64,000 nucleotides of DNA from Ifrita kowaldi (Eukaryota > Chordata > Aves > Passeriformes > Cinclosomatidae): assembly GCA_013398055.1 (NCBI GenBank), contig VZRS01008243.1, positions 230,672-294,671 on the forward strand, written 5' to 3'. Position 1 is the first letter of the stretch. Every line of letters starts with the position of its first letter. This document shows positions 12,410 to 23,500 of the stretch, one piece after another. The translations under genes and the position numbers were made by a program. The notes below the pieces were generated by a model, which saw only the letters and a list, made by a program, of their open reading frames with translations, did no database searches and was not told the origin of the DNA.

Positions 12410-13412
12410 GATGTTTGTACAAGTGTTTCTACATCAGAACTTCCTACCCAGTAAATAAACCAGCCCATATCAGCCAGTGATCATGAAACCTTGATCCAGA
12501 CAATATTTCCCTTGTGTTCAATTCATATCAGCCAGTCTCAAGTTCCACGAAAATAATCTGAAAATGTTTTGTGACTCCCTACATATCACAAAAGCAGGCA
12601 AAAGAGTCCCAAAACTCCAGTGCTATTCCTGCTCCTCTAGGAATTCAGGCCGTGAAATACAGTATTGTTAAAGCTGATGATGAGGTATAACTATTGTCTC
12701 ATTATTGCATAGGATCTTCAAATAAAAACATAATGAGACATTTTTCAACAGCAAATTCCTAAGGACAAAATTTATTGTTCAGAGGTCTAATGGGATCTTG
12801 CAGGCAAAATATATGAGATAGTTAGGCCAGAATTCACTCTTGCAACCTATGGGCAACGCCAAGCTGCAGTACAACTGACACACACTTTTGGAAGAACAGC
12901 ACCTGTTGACCCTTCTCACTCGGAGTTAAGGCTCTGAATTAAGGACTTGTCATGGTCAACCCCAGCCAGCAACTAAATACCATGCAGCTGCTTGCTCTCT
13001 CACCCCCTATCTTCCCTCTGTGGTGGGATGGGGAGGAGAATAGAGAAAAAAAAGGTAAAACCCTTGGGTTGAGATAAGAACAGATTAACAATTGAAACAA
13101 TGTAAAATTAGTAATAATACTAATTACGACAATAACAATAATCACAATGAGAAGAAGTGTGCTGATTTTGGCTGGGGTAGAGTTAATTTTCTTCACAGTA
13201 ACTGGCGTGGGGCTGGGTTTTGGATTTGTACTGAAGAGTGCTGATAGTAAATGTTTTTGCTATTGCTGAGATGGGCTTACACAGTGCCAAGGACTATTCT
13301 GCTCTTCACCCCACCCCACCCCTCCATCAAGGAGACTGGAGGGAACACAGCCGGAACAGGTGACCCCAATTGACCAAAGGGATATTCCAGATCATATGGC
13401 ATCATGCACAGC

Positions 13413-13419
13413 ATATAAA
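13413..13419 (+). promoter_or_regulatory. LTR TATA box
   Basis: ATATAAA within GCATATAAAG lies downstream of the conserved AAGGGATATTCCA block of the nested LTR. It is positioned as the core promoter of the former retroviral transcript. Present-day activity is unknown. Confidence 0.6.
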
Positions 13420-13585
13420 GGGAAGGAAAGCAGGAGGAATGGGGTGGTGTTTGTCTTCCCAGGTCACCATTATGCATGATGGAGCCCTGCTTTCCTCAAG
13501 ATGGCTGAACACCTGTCAGCCCATGGGTAGTAGTGAATGAATTCCTTGTTTTGCTTTGTGTATGTGTATGGCTTTTGCTTTGCCT

Positions 13586-13591
13586 ATTAAA
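13586..13591 (+). terminator. LTR polyadenylation signal ATTAAA
   Basis: ATTAAA lies about 170 bases after the TATA box and is followed by TTTTCTATGTC, the usual R-region arrangement for this LTR type. Confidence 0.55.
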
Positions 13592-14131
13592 TTTTCTATG
13601 TCTCATCCCCTGAGTTTTCTTGCTTTCACCCTTCCATTTCACTCCCGATTGTTGGAGTGAGAAAGCCACTGCATGGTGCTTGGTTGCTGACTAGTGTTAA
13701 GCCATGACAAGGAGAGAGAGATTGGAATGAAACCCAAGATAAATAACGCAAAATACAACTGTTCACCACCCACTGACTGGTGACCAGCCTGGCCCCCTCC
13801 AGTGATCATCAGCTCCCACCAAAAACCCTCAATTCACTAGGCATCCCATAGAGGCATGGAGCATCCCCGTGGCCAGTTGGAATCAGCTGCCCGGCTATGG
13901 TCTCTTCCAGCTTCTTGTGTACATCCTTGCTGGCAGTGCATGGGACATTGAAAAGTCCCTGACTTAGGGCAAGCACTACTTAGCAATACCCAAAACATCA
14001 GTGTGTTATGAACATTATTCTCATCCTAAATTCAAAACACAGCCCTATGCCAGCTACTAAGGAAAAAAACCTAATTCCATCACAGTTGAAACCCAGACAG
14101 GTCTTCGTCAGCAAGTGCTAAACATACGCCT

Positions 14132-14370
14132 TCAGCACACTGGAGTATCCTCATGCACTTGCTGCTCTTGCATTTCTCTTCCCATTGCACTGCAGTCCAC
14201 TGCAGGCATTTTAGCACCCTCTAAAGTGCATAAAGTATCTAATAATGTTAACCAAAGATGGGTGGAAAGGTTTAGTGCTTTCTCCATCTGCTGCATGGTC
14301 ATTAATGGTCCTAAAACTTGTTCAAGAAAATATTCACCTGCCATTGGTCTAAGGGAGAGCTCACCAAGCA
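14132..14370 (-). other. Candidate terminal coding exon next to LTR
   Basis: On the minus strand the acceptor TTTATTCTACAG is followed by 2 bases and 79 codons up to the terminal TGA. The product begins LGELSLRPMAGEYFLEQV, is leucine-, methionine- and glutamate-rich, and looks helical. I recognise no family. The stop lies about 30 bases before the antisense LTR, so if this is a real last exon the LTR sits in its 3' UTR. The 2-base leading phase is compatible with the segment at 25548-25662, which ends with 1 base. No polyadenylation signal could be assigned. The alternative is a chance frame or a decayed retrocopy. Confidence 0.25.
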
Positions 14371-16136
14371 CTGTAGAATAAACCAAAAATCACAGTCATG
14401 AGAGATGCATGAAGAAGAAGTGAAGTTTCAGGCATCATAGAATGTAAAGCCATTTGCATTCATGAAGTGACACATGCATTGCATTCTGTTATTAATCTGA
14501 AACCTTTAATCATTGACAAATATATTCCCAAAGCACTTCTGGGAAGGTCTGGAGGATCTTTTTCCCTCTTCAGAATTTCTGTTTGATTTTATGAGCACTC
14601 TGTTTCTTTCTGTCTTATAATATTTTATTGTTAAATCCTAGCTTTTTTTTTTTTTTATTTTGGTACTTATTAAAGCAGAACTTGCTCTGTAAAACCTAGT
14701 CCTCTTTTTTACTATCTTACATTCATTAGGGCATTTGAAGCCCACGGGATAAAATCAAACAGCTGTAGCTACATAGCTGAAGTGACTCACTAGTGTGACT
14801 GGTCAGCAGCTGGGTACAAGACTAATGAACTGTCTGTAGTCCACAAAAGGACTAACAAATGCCTACAGATTGCAGCTGTGGTATTGTACAATGAAGACAC
14901 ATAGACTCAAAAATGGTCAAACACAGCCTAAAGTTGTATAGCAGGAAGCGAACATATGGTGCTGCTAATTACAAGGATGTGAGAACACGCTTTAAATATG
15001 GATAGAGTAATTAAGTGAAAATGAATGACAAACACAGGATAATCAATTAGAAGATGAAGATAAAATCAAAAGTAGATTGCAGACTAATAGCTTTGGACCC
15101 TGATTACTGAATAGTTGGACTCCACCAAGGGTTGCCAGATCATGAAATACCAGGTTTGCTATTTTCTATACTTAAATGTGCCTGATAAACACAGTATCAG
15201 GTCAAGGTGTGTGGAAAGGCTGAGCAAGTTTTGCCCCTGCAAGAGATGAGACTCAGAACACATCCTCTTGCACTCAGCTATGAACAGTGAGTAGCTACAC
15301 CATCAAATAAGGGTAGAAGTGTTAACAGAGCCAATAGTCCTCAGATGCTGGCTAACACAGTAGCTCATGCAAGAGACAGATGCCAGAAGAAACGGAACAG
15401 AACAGAAACAGAAGAAAATAGTCAGAACTGTAAAAGCTTTGTTTTGTGGTTTGGATCATCCGTGGCCAGGCTGCAGGTTATTAGAAATTAATTCATTTGC
15501 ATGAAGGTACTCTTTTTGCTGCTTGTGATTAATGACATTTGGACAGCAGGGCAGAACACATAAGGTGCACAATCAAGAAGGCAAAAGCCATGTGGGATAT
15601 AGCAACTGGGAAAAAACAGTCTTGGCTGTGACTGAAAGGAAACCAAGAACGTCACAATTAGCACTGCTTAAATCATACATATGAGACTTTACCAAAAAAA
15701 AGTGCCATAAAACATTTCTTTGAAATATGACAGCAATAAAGGTCTCTACAAAAGACATTAGCAGACACCTAGGCCAAAGATGATGTAGCCTATTGTTCCT
15801 TCACTAATCCATAATGACTGAAAATGTTCTGTGAACTTTAGCAGCTCAAACGATTTCAATGACCATTAGTATTCTAGTGATATATTCAAGTGCAATGGCA
15901 ACAGTTTGTCTCTGACACTGTAACCTAGGAGCCTTTAAATTTGGCTTGCAAATTGAAAAGTCTAGGGTTTAATCTGATGGAGAGTGGAAAAAAGACAAGA
16001 TTTCACATCAACACCTACTTGCAGGTCATAGTATCACCAGCTCTACAACTATAAAGCAATTGTGAAAATTAAACATGCCAGGATTAAGGTACCAAAGATC
16101 ACACCTCCAAAATAACTCCTCACATTAAAAGAAACA
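14371..16136. other. Unique AT-rich stretch
   Basis: Nothing gene-like is seen. It contains a T14 run at 14643-14656 and an octamer-type ATTTGCAT at 15495-15502 beside AATTAATT, which may be incidental in AT-rich DNA. Confidence 0.55.
14643..14656. repeat. T14 homopolymer
   Basis: Fourteen consecutive T. As a minus-strand poly(A) it could mark a retroposed end, but no AATAAA or recognisable body precedes it on that strand. Confidence 0.7.
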
Positions 16137-16921
16137 TATACTGGGTTTGTGTGGCCAGGTTTTGGTAGTATAGGAGTATCAGAGACTGAAATATTATAGT
16201 TTATGACTTAAACATTTACATGAAGGACTTTCAAAAACTGTATTACAAAAAATCTGGAGAAGATTACCACACCCTGAATGGGGCTCTGAGAGGCCCTGGA
16301 CCACTTGCTGATGAAGATAAGATAAAGTAACAACTCAGGGCTGGGGACATTCACAAAGCACAAGCTTAACACCTCAGGAGTGGAGATCGTGGTCCCAGGG
16401 CTATCAGCTGCCAGGCTAGAACAAACCCTCACGCCAAAGGGCGGGGGAAAGGGGGGGGAGGAGAGGCTTTGGGGGTGTGTTGGAAAAGCCTCTGGTCAAA
16501 GGCGCCGTGCAGAGCAGTTCAGCTGAGGGGCCCCTTCACCAGGGAAAAAGCCGCATCGGAGATCCACACTGGAGCAGCCTGTCCTTGAAGAACTGCACCC
16601 CACGTGAGGAACTGATGTTGCAGTAGTTCCTGAAAAACTGCAGCCCATGGGACGGACACACATTGGATAAGTTATGAAACACCTTCTCCCTTGGGAGGAC
16701 CCCCACGCTGGAGTAGGAGAAGGTGTCCTCTCCCTGGAAGAAATTGCGAGAGAAACAACCTGTGATGAACTGACCGTAGCCACCACTCTCCATCTTTCTG
16801 CTCTGCTGAGCAGGAGGAAGTAGAGCTGGGAAGAAGCAGGGGATGATGGGAAAGTGTTGTCAAGACTTGGTTCACTTCTCATTATCCTGCTCTGATTTTG
16901 ATTGGCAATAAATTAAATTAA
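16137..16921 (+). mobile_element. 3'-truncated LTR, plus strand
   Basis: It begins at about CTGGGTTTGTGTGGCCAGG with TTTTGGTAG following, the start typical of a large avian LTR family. It continues with repeated ACTGGAGCAG / ACTGCA(C/G)CCC words and a CTGTGATGAACTGACCGTAG block, and reaches TTCTCATTATCCTGCTCTG and AATAAA (16907-16912). The sequence that should follow, seen in the complete copy at 53782-54857, is missing, and CR1 sequence starts instead. The central part (about 16170-16430) differs from the other copy, so it is a different subfamily. No internal retroviral genes are present. Confidence 0.75.
16439..16458 (+). other. G-quadruplex motif inside LTR
   Basis: Runs GGG, GGGGG and a G8 tract are separated by C and AAA. 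The G8 tract can supply two runs, giving four. Another GGGGG follows at 16471-16475. It lies in the middle of the truncated LTR. Confidence 0.5.
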
Positions 16922-17545
16922 TCAGATGCTCCTGGTTCTCCAGATCCTTCACCAACTCCATTGCCCTTCTCTGGACACAATCCAGAATCTCAGTATCTTT
17001 CTTGCAGTGAGTGGCACAGAACTGAACACAGCACTCAAGGTGTGGCCTCACCAGTGCCAAGCACAGAGGGACAATCCCTTCTCTAGTCCTGCTGGCAACT
17101 TTGGTTTTGATACAGGCCAGGGTGCCATTGGCCTTCTTGGCCACCTGGGCACAGCTGGCTCGTATTCAGCCACTGTCATCAGCAACCCAGGTCCTTTTCT
17201 GCTGGGCAGCTTTCCAGCCACTCTGCCCCCAGCCTGTAGCACTGCAGGGGCTTGTTGCGACCCAAGTGCAGGACCTGGCACTTTGCCTCATTGAAGCTCA
17301 TACTGTCAGTCTCAGCCCATGGATCCAGCCTGTCCTCCTACTCTCCAGGAGATCAACATTCCTACCCCAGTTAGAGCTGTTTGCAAAGTGTAATTGGATA
17401 GGATATAATATTTTTAGAAAGAGGTCTAGGAACAAAATTAGGACCCAGAGAAAGTCATCAACATCCGCTAGTGAAGGCCACTTGAACAAGGGATGTCCTG
17501 AAATACAGCAGCTGGGGACACCAGCATGTGATTGCAGTCAAATCA
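16922..17545 (-). mobile_element. CR1 LINE fragment (antisense), 3' end missing
   Basis: On the plus strand the text GTGTGGCCTCACCAGTGCC, GCCTTCTTGGCCACCTGGGC and CCATGGATCCAGCCTGTCC is the antisense of the CR1 second reading frame. Similarity fades after about 17350 and traces (for example CTGGGGACACCAGC) continue to about 17545. The element's own 3' UTR and 8-mer tail, which should lie to the left, are absent. This is unusual because CR1 copies are normally truncated at the 5' end. The likely cause is a deletion that removed both the CR1 3' end and the neighbouring LTR 3' end. Confidence 0.85.
16926..17144 (-). pseudogene. CR1 reverse-transcriptase C-terminal remnant
   Basis: The minus-strand frame contains MAKKANGTLACIKTKVASRT, then LVRPHLECCVQFCATHCKKD and RRAMELVKDLEN. 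These match the thumb/C-terminal part of the CR1 ORF2 reverse transcriptase (family pattern ALVRPHLEYCVQFWAPHYKKD...ERVQRRATKLVKGLE). Aromatic-to-cysteine changes and loss of both the catalytic region and the true C-terminus show it is dead. Upstream residues of the RT are out of frame, so there is at least one frameshift near 17144. Confidence 0.8.
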
Positions 17546-20500
17546 AGACAGCTCTCCCAAAAACCTGACAAGTTAGCCAGAGCTACACTGGTACAAAAAA
17601 GATCAGATTCTAGCTCACAGTATTCATCCACACAGCTTGAGGGAAACTAGCTGAACTACCTTGATTCTGTTTCTCAAATGCCTTTAATGCAAGATCAGGC
17701 ACTTTGCCAATATCTGTGCCACTGATAAGAAATGCTGCTTTAACTGAAACTGTGTTATAACTTGAGAGATTTTCCTTTAGGATTACACAGCAAGCAACCA
17801 GATTTGATTTTTTTGCCTGATATTACAGGCTTAATCACAAAAATGAAATCGTGCTTTCTACCTTGACACTTAAGCCAGCAGTGACAACCAGGCACCAAGG
17901 CTAGAACAAAGCAGGTCTGCTACTACTACCTACATTTCTTTTCCCAAATCTTGAGTATAAAATATTTCCTTCTTGTACTACTACAAATGAAAGAATTAGC
18001 AACTTAGATAACTAACTTTGGATTTCATATATTTTTTAGTCAACTAAAAATGATCAGTACCACAGGACTTTTAAACAATACTGTTTGGGATTTTTTAATA
18101 TATTTTTTTGTTCCTGAATAACATACTTTACTTTAAAAAGTCTGACCACATTTAATAACTGAAAAACTGGTTTTAGGAGAGTACAGTAAATGTCTAAAAT
18201 TTGACACTGATGGCACTCTCACCAGCATAAACCAGAAACAGTTCTATTGATATCAACAGAGGAACAAGGACATTGAAATTCCTAATTCACATTTACTGCC
18301 TGGCTATATTAAAAAGTCCCAGGGTCCTGTAAATGGAAAGGAGATATAAATACAGTCTCAGCAACTTTCCTCACAAAAAAGACAGCAAAACATCAGTGCT
18401 CACAAACCAAAATGCAGGCCATATTGTGAGACAGATATCCCTATATCAAGATGGGCTTGAACAGCAGCACAGCATTTGCAGTGCTGTGTTATATACACAA
18501 ATATATAACCCGTGCCTTACAGTTCACTTCCCCCAGCTGAAAGCACTCATACTCTGAGATTGTGTCTGTACAGCCTGAGCAAGGCTTTCAGCAATGCTAA
18601 AGTATTAAGCATGTCTGGTTTTGTGACAAATCTGCAACAGTTCAAAAGGTTTTGGATGTACAGATCTTGATGATATGTTAGACAAGTCTGTGATAGCACC
18701 ACCACACTCTGGCATCCAGGGTGTCTTTTTCTGCATGGCACTTGAAAGCTCAGGTGAGTCTATCCACTTCAACCTGGAGGTATTTGCACCTTTGGTGCAT
18801 GAGCCTCAGCAGAGTGCAATGTGACAGCTATGCTGAAATTACACCTTTATACCTTTAGGCTCTTTGTCTAGCTGGGATCAAATGTTACACAGTTATACTT
18901 TTACTGTCAGTCATATTTACCTCAGAAGTGGCACTGTGAAAAAGTAGAAATGCAACAGCACCTGCGAGGTATGGACAAAGATGGGACTAGTCCCTGGCAG
19001 CAATCAAAATATGGGAGCAAATGGAACAACCAAGCAACGAAATTTCCTCATCTGGGTTATGTGTCTTTCAGACCCTTACACTTCCATTTAGCAATATTTT
19101 CACCCATGAGTGAGATAATGAAGAATGACATTGAGTAATCAAGAAAAATGTGTATCCAAACGAAAGTTTGGCTGTACAGATTCCATGTACAGCCAGTTTC
19201 AAAGGTAATTGAACTAGTGAAAAGAATTGCCCAAGTTCTTGTTGCCCTGCCTATTCTCACCCTTATTTTTGTACTTACTGAAGATATACTGTGGTAGAAA
19301 ACTTTTAAAAGTATATAGCCTTTTAGAACAGAAATTAGCTCTTTTTTTTTAAAGATCCAGTCTTGTGGAATCATTTCTGGAATCTTGGCACGTGGATAAA
19401 GTGAAAATGTAATAATTGTCTTATTAATTAAAAGTTCCAATTTGTTATGTTTGCAGAAAAAATATTTTAAAACATCTCTTTGACAGTCTTCTACTCTCAG
19501 AAGAATGTCAAAGAAGATTTAGCCTTTTTGTTTATATTTAATGGTTTTAAGCCAAGTATTATTTGTGATGCCATGCATCTACTAATGAATCCATTTTTTT
19601 TTCATTCAACCAGTGCAAAGCAAATATATTTTAATGAAAAGAATTATAGTCCTTGACATCTGCTGCAGCGGTAAGGTTAGCACTGCAAAGACAGTTGTTT
19701 ACCTCACTTAAAGAAATGAAATGCTTTTGTATGTTATATTTTGGGAGAACGTGATATCATATAAAATGGTTATGTTTTCCATTTAAAAAATAGCTTTCTA
19801 CAAAGCATTTTAGATAATATTTAGGTGGGATGCATTTAATTGGAGAGCACATGAAAGGACGTTTCTTTTTTTCATTTTTATTTCCACATAATAAATTTTT
19901 CATCATATCGTGTGTGCTTGCATACTGTAAAACACTGAAAATAGGGAGGAACCCAAAATTAGCTAAACAAACCATAAGTGACATAGAATTGCAGACCCAT
20001 CAGATGGGAATCAAAATATATCTATATTTATAGATGTGATGTGATTATCTTTTGCATACAAAGTCAGTAATTGAATTAAAATCTGACTTTTCATTTATTG
20101 CTCATCAAAACAATCAGAAAAAAACACAGAAAATGAGTGAGAAAAGAGAAAGAGAACATTCATTAGGACAATAATTAAGCAGCAAAATGAAGACCAAAAC
20201 TAGCAGAAATCAATGAAATCAAAACAGACAACCACATGTGAAATGCGAACAGAGAAAACAATTTTGTAAATTATATACAAACTACCTAGTAAGAGAAGGA
20301 TTATAAGGGAATATGCTCAGGATCAGTTTCCTTTTCAGAAGATGTTATAGAAAGGCATTTGCTAAGTTCTGTTCCCAAACACAGGTAACATTGTGGGAAC
20401 TACCCGCAAAACGAATGATAATCATTCCTGCCACGTTTGGTCAGAGCACATGTCAAAACCATACTTAGCCTAGGCCTCAAACAGAAACCAATTATTGATT

Positions 20501-23500
20501 GAGTTACACTTTTGCAAGGAAATATTCTGAAATGATAAAGCAGGAATTATCAGTGATTAATATGTTCTGGAGAACACATATGTCTCTGTACTGCAGATTT
20601 CATTTGGCCTGTGATAAGTGTTTTCTGAAGCATCCGTAAATCAGCTCTGCATTTTTCCATTTCAAAGCCCTCTATCTTTTTCAGACATGTTTGAAAGATG
20701 TTTTAACAAGGAAAACTATTGCTCTTTATGACCCATTGAAATGCCATACATGATTTAAAGTGAAGTCTGAAATGGCCCCAAATAGAAGCAAAATCTTGCA
20801 GTTTGACATGTGGATTCTGGAAATTAACTCAATGCCAAGGGAAAACTAAATACCTACATTTTCATCATTACACTTAGTCCATTCATCACAAAACTTAGGG
20901 ACCTATCAAACTGTACCAGTTTGTGAACTAAGAAGTAGGAAAAAACAGCTGCTATTTCTGACACTGATGATAACCTGTTCAAGCTGACTGCCTGTACAGA
21001 AATTGAGGTGTATGGTATGCCCCAATTTTTCTGTAAGATTTATTATTTTCTTTAACTATGTAGGAAGACAAGGTTTTAAGGTCCCTAAGATTTCATCAGG
21101 AAAATTAGTAACTACTTTTATGTAGCCTCTTTGCAAAGTGAATGTATAAAACTAACCTTCATATCCAGCAAAGTAGATTTCTCTTATCGATAGACCCACC
21201 ACACCACAGAAAGACAAGGAAACCTCATCTTCTGTGTAAATACCTTTAGAAGAGAACGCTAATTAATGAGATTCAGAGGAAGATATTTAAATTATTCTTG
21301 CACATTGACACATGTTGAAAGGTAGGAATATAATGAGATAAGAGTATGAGTTAAGAGATAAGAGTTATTGTACTAAAAAAAGGAGAAAATGTGGAAGTAA
21401 CTCAAATAATCACAAGTTTTAAATGTAGTAGAAGAAGAAGATAGGGCAAATAGAGATTCAACACTGAATAAAGAAATGTTAGAGGTGAAAATCCAGGGAT
21501 AAAAAATACAGCAATACTAGGCAAGTGAGCTGAAACAAGTATTCTAACTAATCTAGTTCAGTAATACGTCATAGCTTTGAAAGAAATGCGAAGTTTTTCT
21601 ATACAATGCAAAGATAACAAAATGGAAATGTTACTGATGCCCAACAGAAAGCTAACTATGAAGTGACAGCAAAAACACAAGAGGCATATTGATTAGGAAG
21701 AAAAGGTACAGGAAACATGGAAAGGAGTGCTTCAATCAGAAAAAAAGAGAGCTAGCGTGCCTCAAGATTAATTGATTTATTTTACAAAACTGTACAAATA
21801 TAAGAGACAGTCCATCACAGCAGAGCTAGAGGATTCCTAGAGTCATTCAGCAGCAGATATTGTTGTAACAGTGTTAAAGAAATGAATACAGCTAGGAACT
21901 GTATGGTTGGGGAACACCTCAGTCATACAGATATATATTCATCTATAGAATAGAGAAACATCTCTAACCTTGTTTCATGCTTTCATCTTGGGTCCAAAGC
22001 AATATAATGAATTCATACAACATTGAAATGTAAAACAGATCTCAGCTTCTGTGACCTTCCCATTTCAGCTGACCACCAGGCTGAGGATCACTTCACACGT
22101 TTCACAATGAAAGCCTGAGGAGAGGCAAATTAATTGATTACTTAATGCTAACCAGGTAAGCACCAGGCAGGAGGAGGAATTATGTCACCTGAGGACACAA
22201 ATAGGTATAAGGTATTATTTAATAACTGTGGGCTTGAAATTATCCATCAGGGAAGGTGAGGACAGGAGATGTTTTGGAGCAGTTTTCTGATGCTAGCTGA
22301 TTTTTTTCCCCCAAATATGTGCTTTTCATAGGGGAATTGATCAGTTTACGATTGTCAGTTATGCAGTTGAGTGGGACTGGGCCCAGTAAGTCAGCAGGTG
22401 TCTCTCTCTGTAGTCCGTAGGAGCCTTTCCTACTTTTCAAAGGAAACTTTGAAATAATCCTTGGAAGTATGAAGAGCAGCACTTGATGAGGAAGTAACAG
22501 GACGTTATCCACTGGCACACCAGACAAGATTCCCAAATGCTTTCATGACTCTCACTGAGCAGCATGGGAAGTACCAAAGGACTTTCCCTACCCTTTGACA
22601 GTCATTTGTCAGTCAAGAAAATACTGAGATGTCACAGAACGGAAGCTTGTTCAAACTCAGGCATCTCTAGCTATTGACAGTTCTGAAAGGATACTGAGCT
22701 TAGCACCTAAAGGAATCAAGTGAATATCCAAAATAAACCAGACTCCAGACCAGTAAAAAATAAAAATCCCATCTTTTGACATAACACAAACCTATCAGTG
22801 ACATTCTTCCTTCATCTAGAAAAAGAATCTACATAAACTTCACAAAGCTCTCCCTAGTTTTTACAGCCTTTCAGTACATACTGTGGATGTAACAGGCTAG
22901 TTGGCCAGTAACTGTACCTGAAATAAATGTGTCTCCTTCAGGTCATACAGCTCACTGTATCTAATTTTTTTCCCTAAGCTAGATAGCAATACATTTTAAG
23001 ACCTCCGTTACACTCAATGGCGTCTCTCTTTTTCTATGCAGCACACTGCTTACTTTGAATTCAGTAGGTGATACTCTTTTATTGTCAACATATTAGATAT
23101 CATTATAACTTAGCACATGAGTGGTTTTATTAGTCTGTCACATCATGACAGATAGGAAAGTTTTGTCAAGGGGAGTCAAAATTTCCTGCTGCAAAGTCAA
23201 TCTCAGGCATTTTATGTGCACCAAACGCCTTCCAAAGGGAGTGTTAACTGAACACAACACAAACCTAAAGTAGACAAACAACCCAGCTTACTGCAGCAAA
23301 ATGTTTGATACAGAGCAAAACACTAGCTGAAGATTAACAGCCTATTAAAAATGAAATCAAGCTATTAAAAGCCAACAAGCATGGGAAAGGTTCTTTTTGT
23401 CATTCAGCTATTATCGCGTTTGATGTCGCATTAAATTGCCCATTGGGCAAAGCACTGAAAAGCTAATATGGGAATGCCTTGTTTATAATGTTCACTTTCA

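Larger units (their letters stand above)
5611..12947. other. Unique AT-rich non-coding stretch
   Basis: No recognisable transposon or gene. It holds a GC-richer patch (about 6170-6350), one weak exon-like segment at 8428-8540, a (GTAG)n run and a perfect inverted repeat at 12381-12409, all listed separately. Open frames up to about 119 codons occur, but their products are unremarkable. Confidence 0.55.
13158..13709 (+). mobile_element. Nested solo LTR, plus strand
   Basis: About 552 bp, starting TGTGCTGATTTTGGCTGGGG and ending GTTAAGCCATGACA. It interrupts the antisense LTR at 12948-14099, so it is the younger insertion. Both share similar 3' termini and a CTGG-rich start, so they are related subfamilies. 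Inside are the AAGGGATATTCCA block, a TATA box and an ATTAAA polyadenylation signal in the expected U3-R order. Flanks AGAAG (left) and AGGAG (right) match at 4 of 5 positions, a possible target duplication. No viral gene is present. Confidence 0.85.
12948..14099 (-). mobile_element. Solo LTR (antisense), split by a nested LTR
   Basis: Read on the minus strand the element begins TGTCTGGGTTTCAACTG (at 14099) and ends GGGGTTGACCATGACA (at 12948), with the TG...CA termini of retroviral LTRs. It resembles an LTR family common in passerine genomes, including an AAT/AAC-rich segment (about 13100-13147) and the 3' end GTTGCTGGCTGGGGTT. After removing the nested element at 13158-13709 it is about 600 bp. 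Flanking pentamers are GGACT (left) and GGTCT (right), 4 of 5 matching, compatible with an eroded 5-bp target duplication. No internal retroviral sequence is present, so it is a solo LTR left by LTR-LTR recombination. Confidence 0.8.

Noticed and set aside
12939..13196. 85-codon minus-strand frame spanning the nested LTR border
   Set aside because: It crosses an insertion junction between two LTRs and includes the AAT/AAC-rich segment. Not a gene.
15495..15502. Octamer-type ATTTGCAT site near AATTAATT
   Set aside because: Single short motifs are expected by chance in AT-rich DNA and there is no adjacent gene start.
16496..16882. 128-codon minus-strand open frame
   Set aside because: It lies entirely inside the truncated LTR and is antisense to it. 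Composition explains it.
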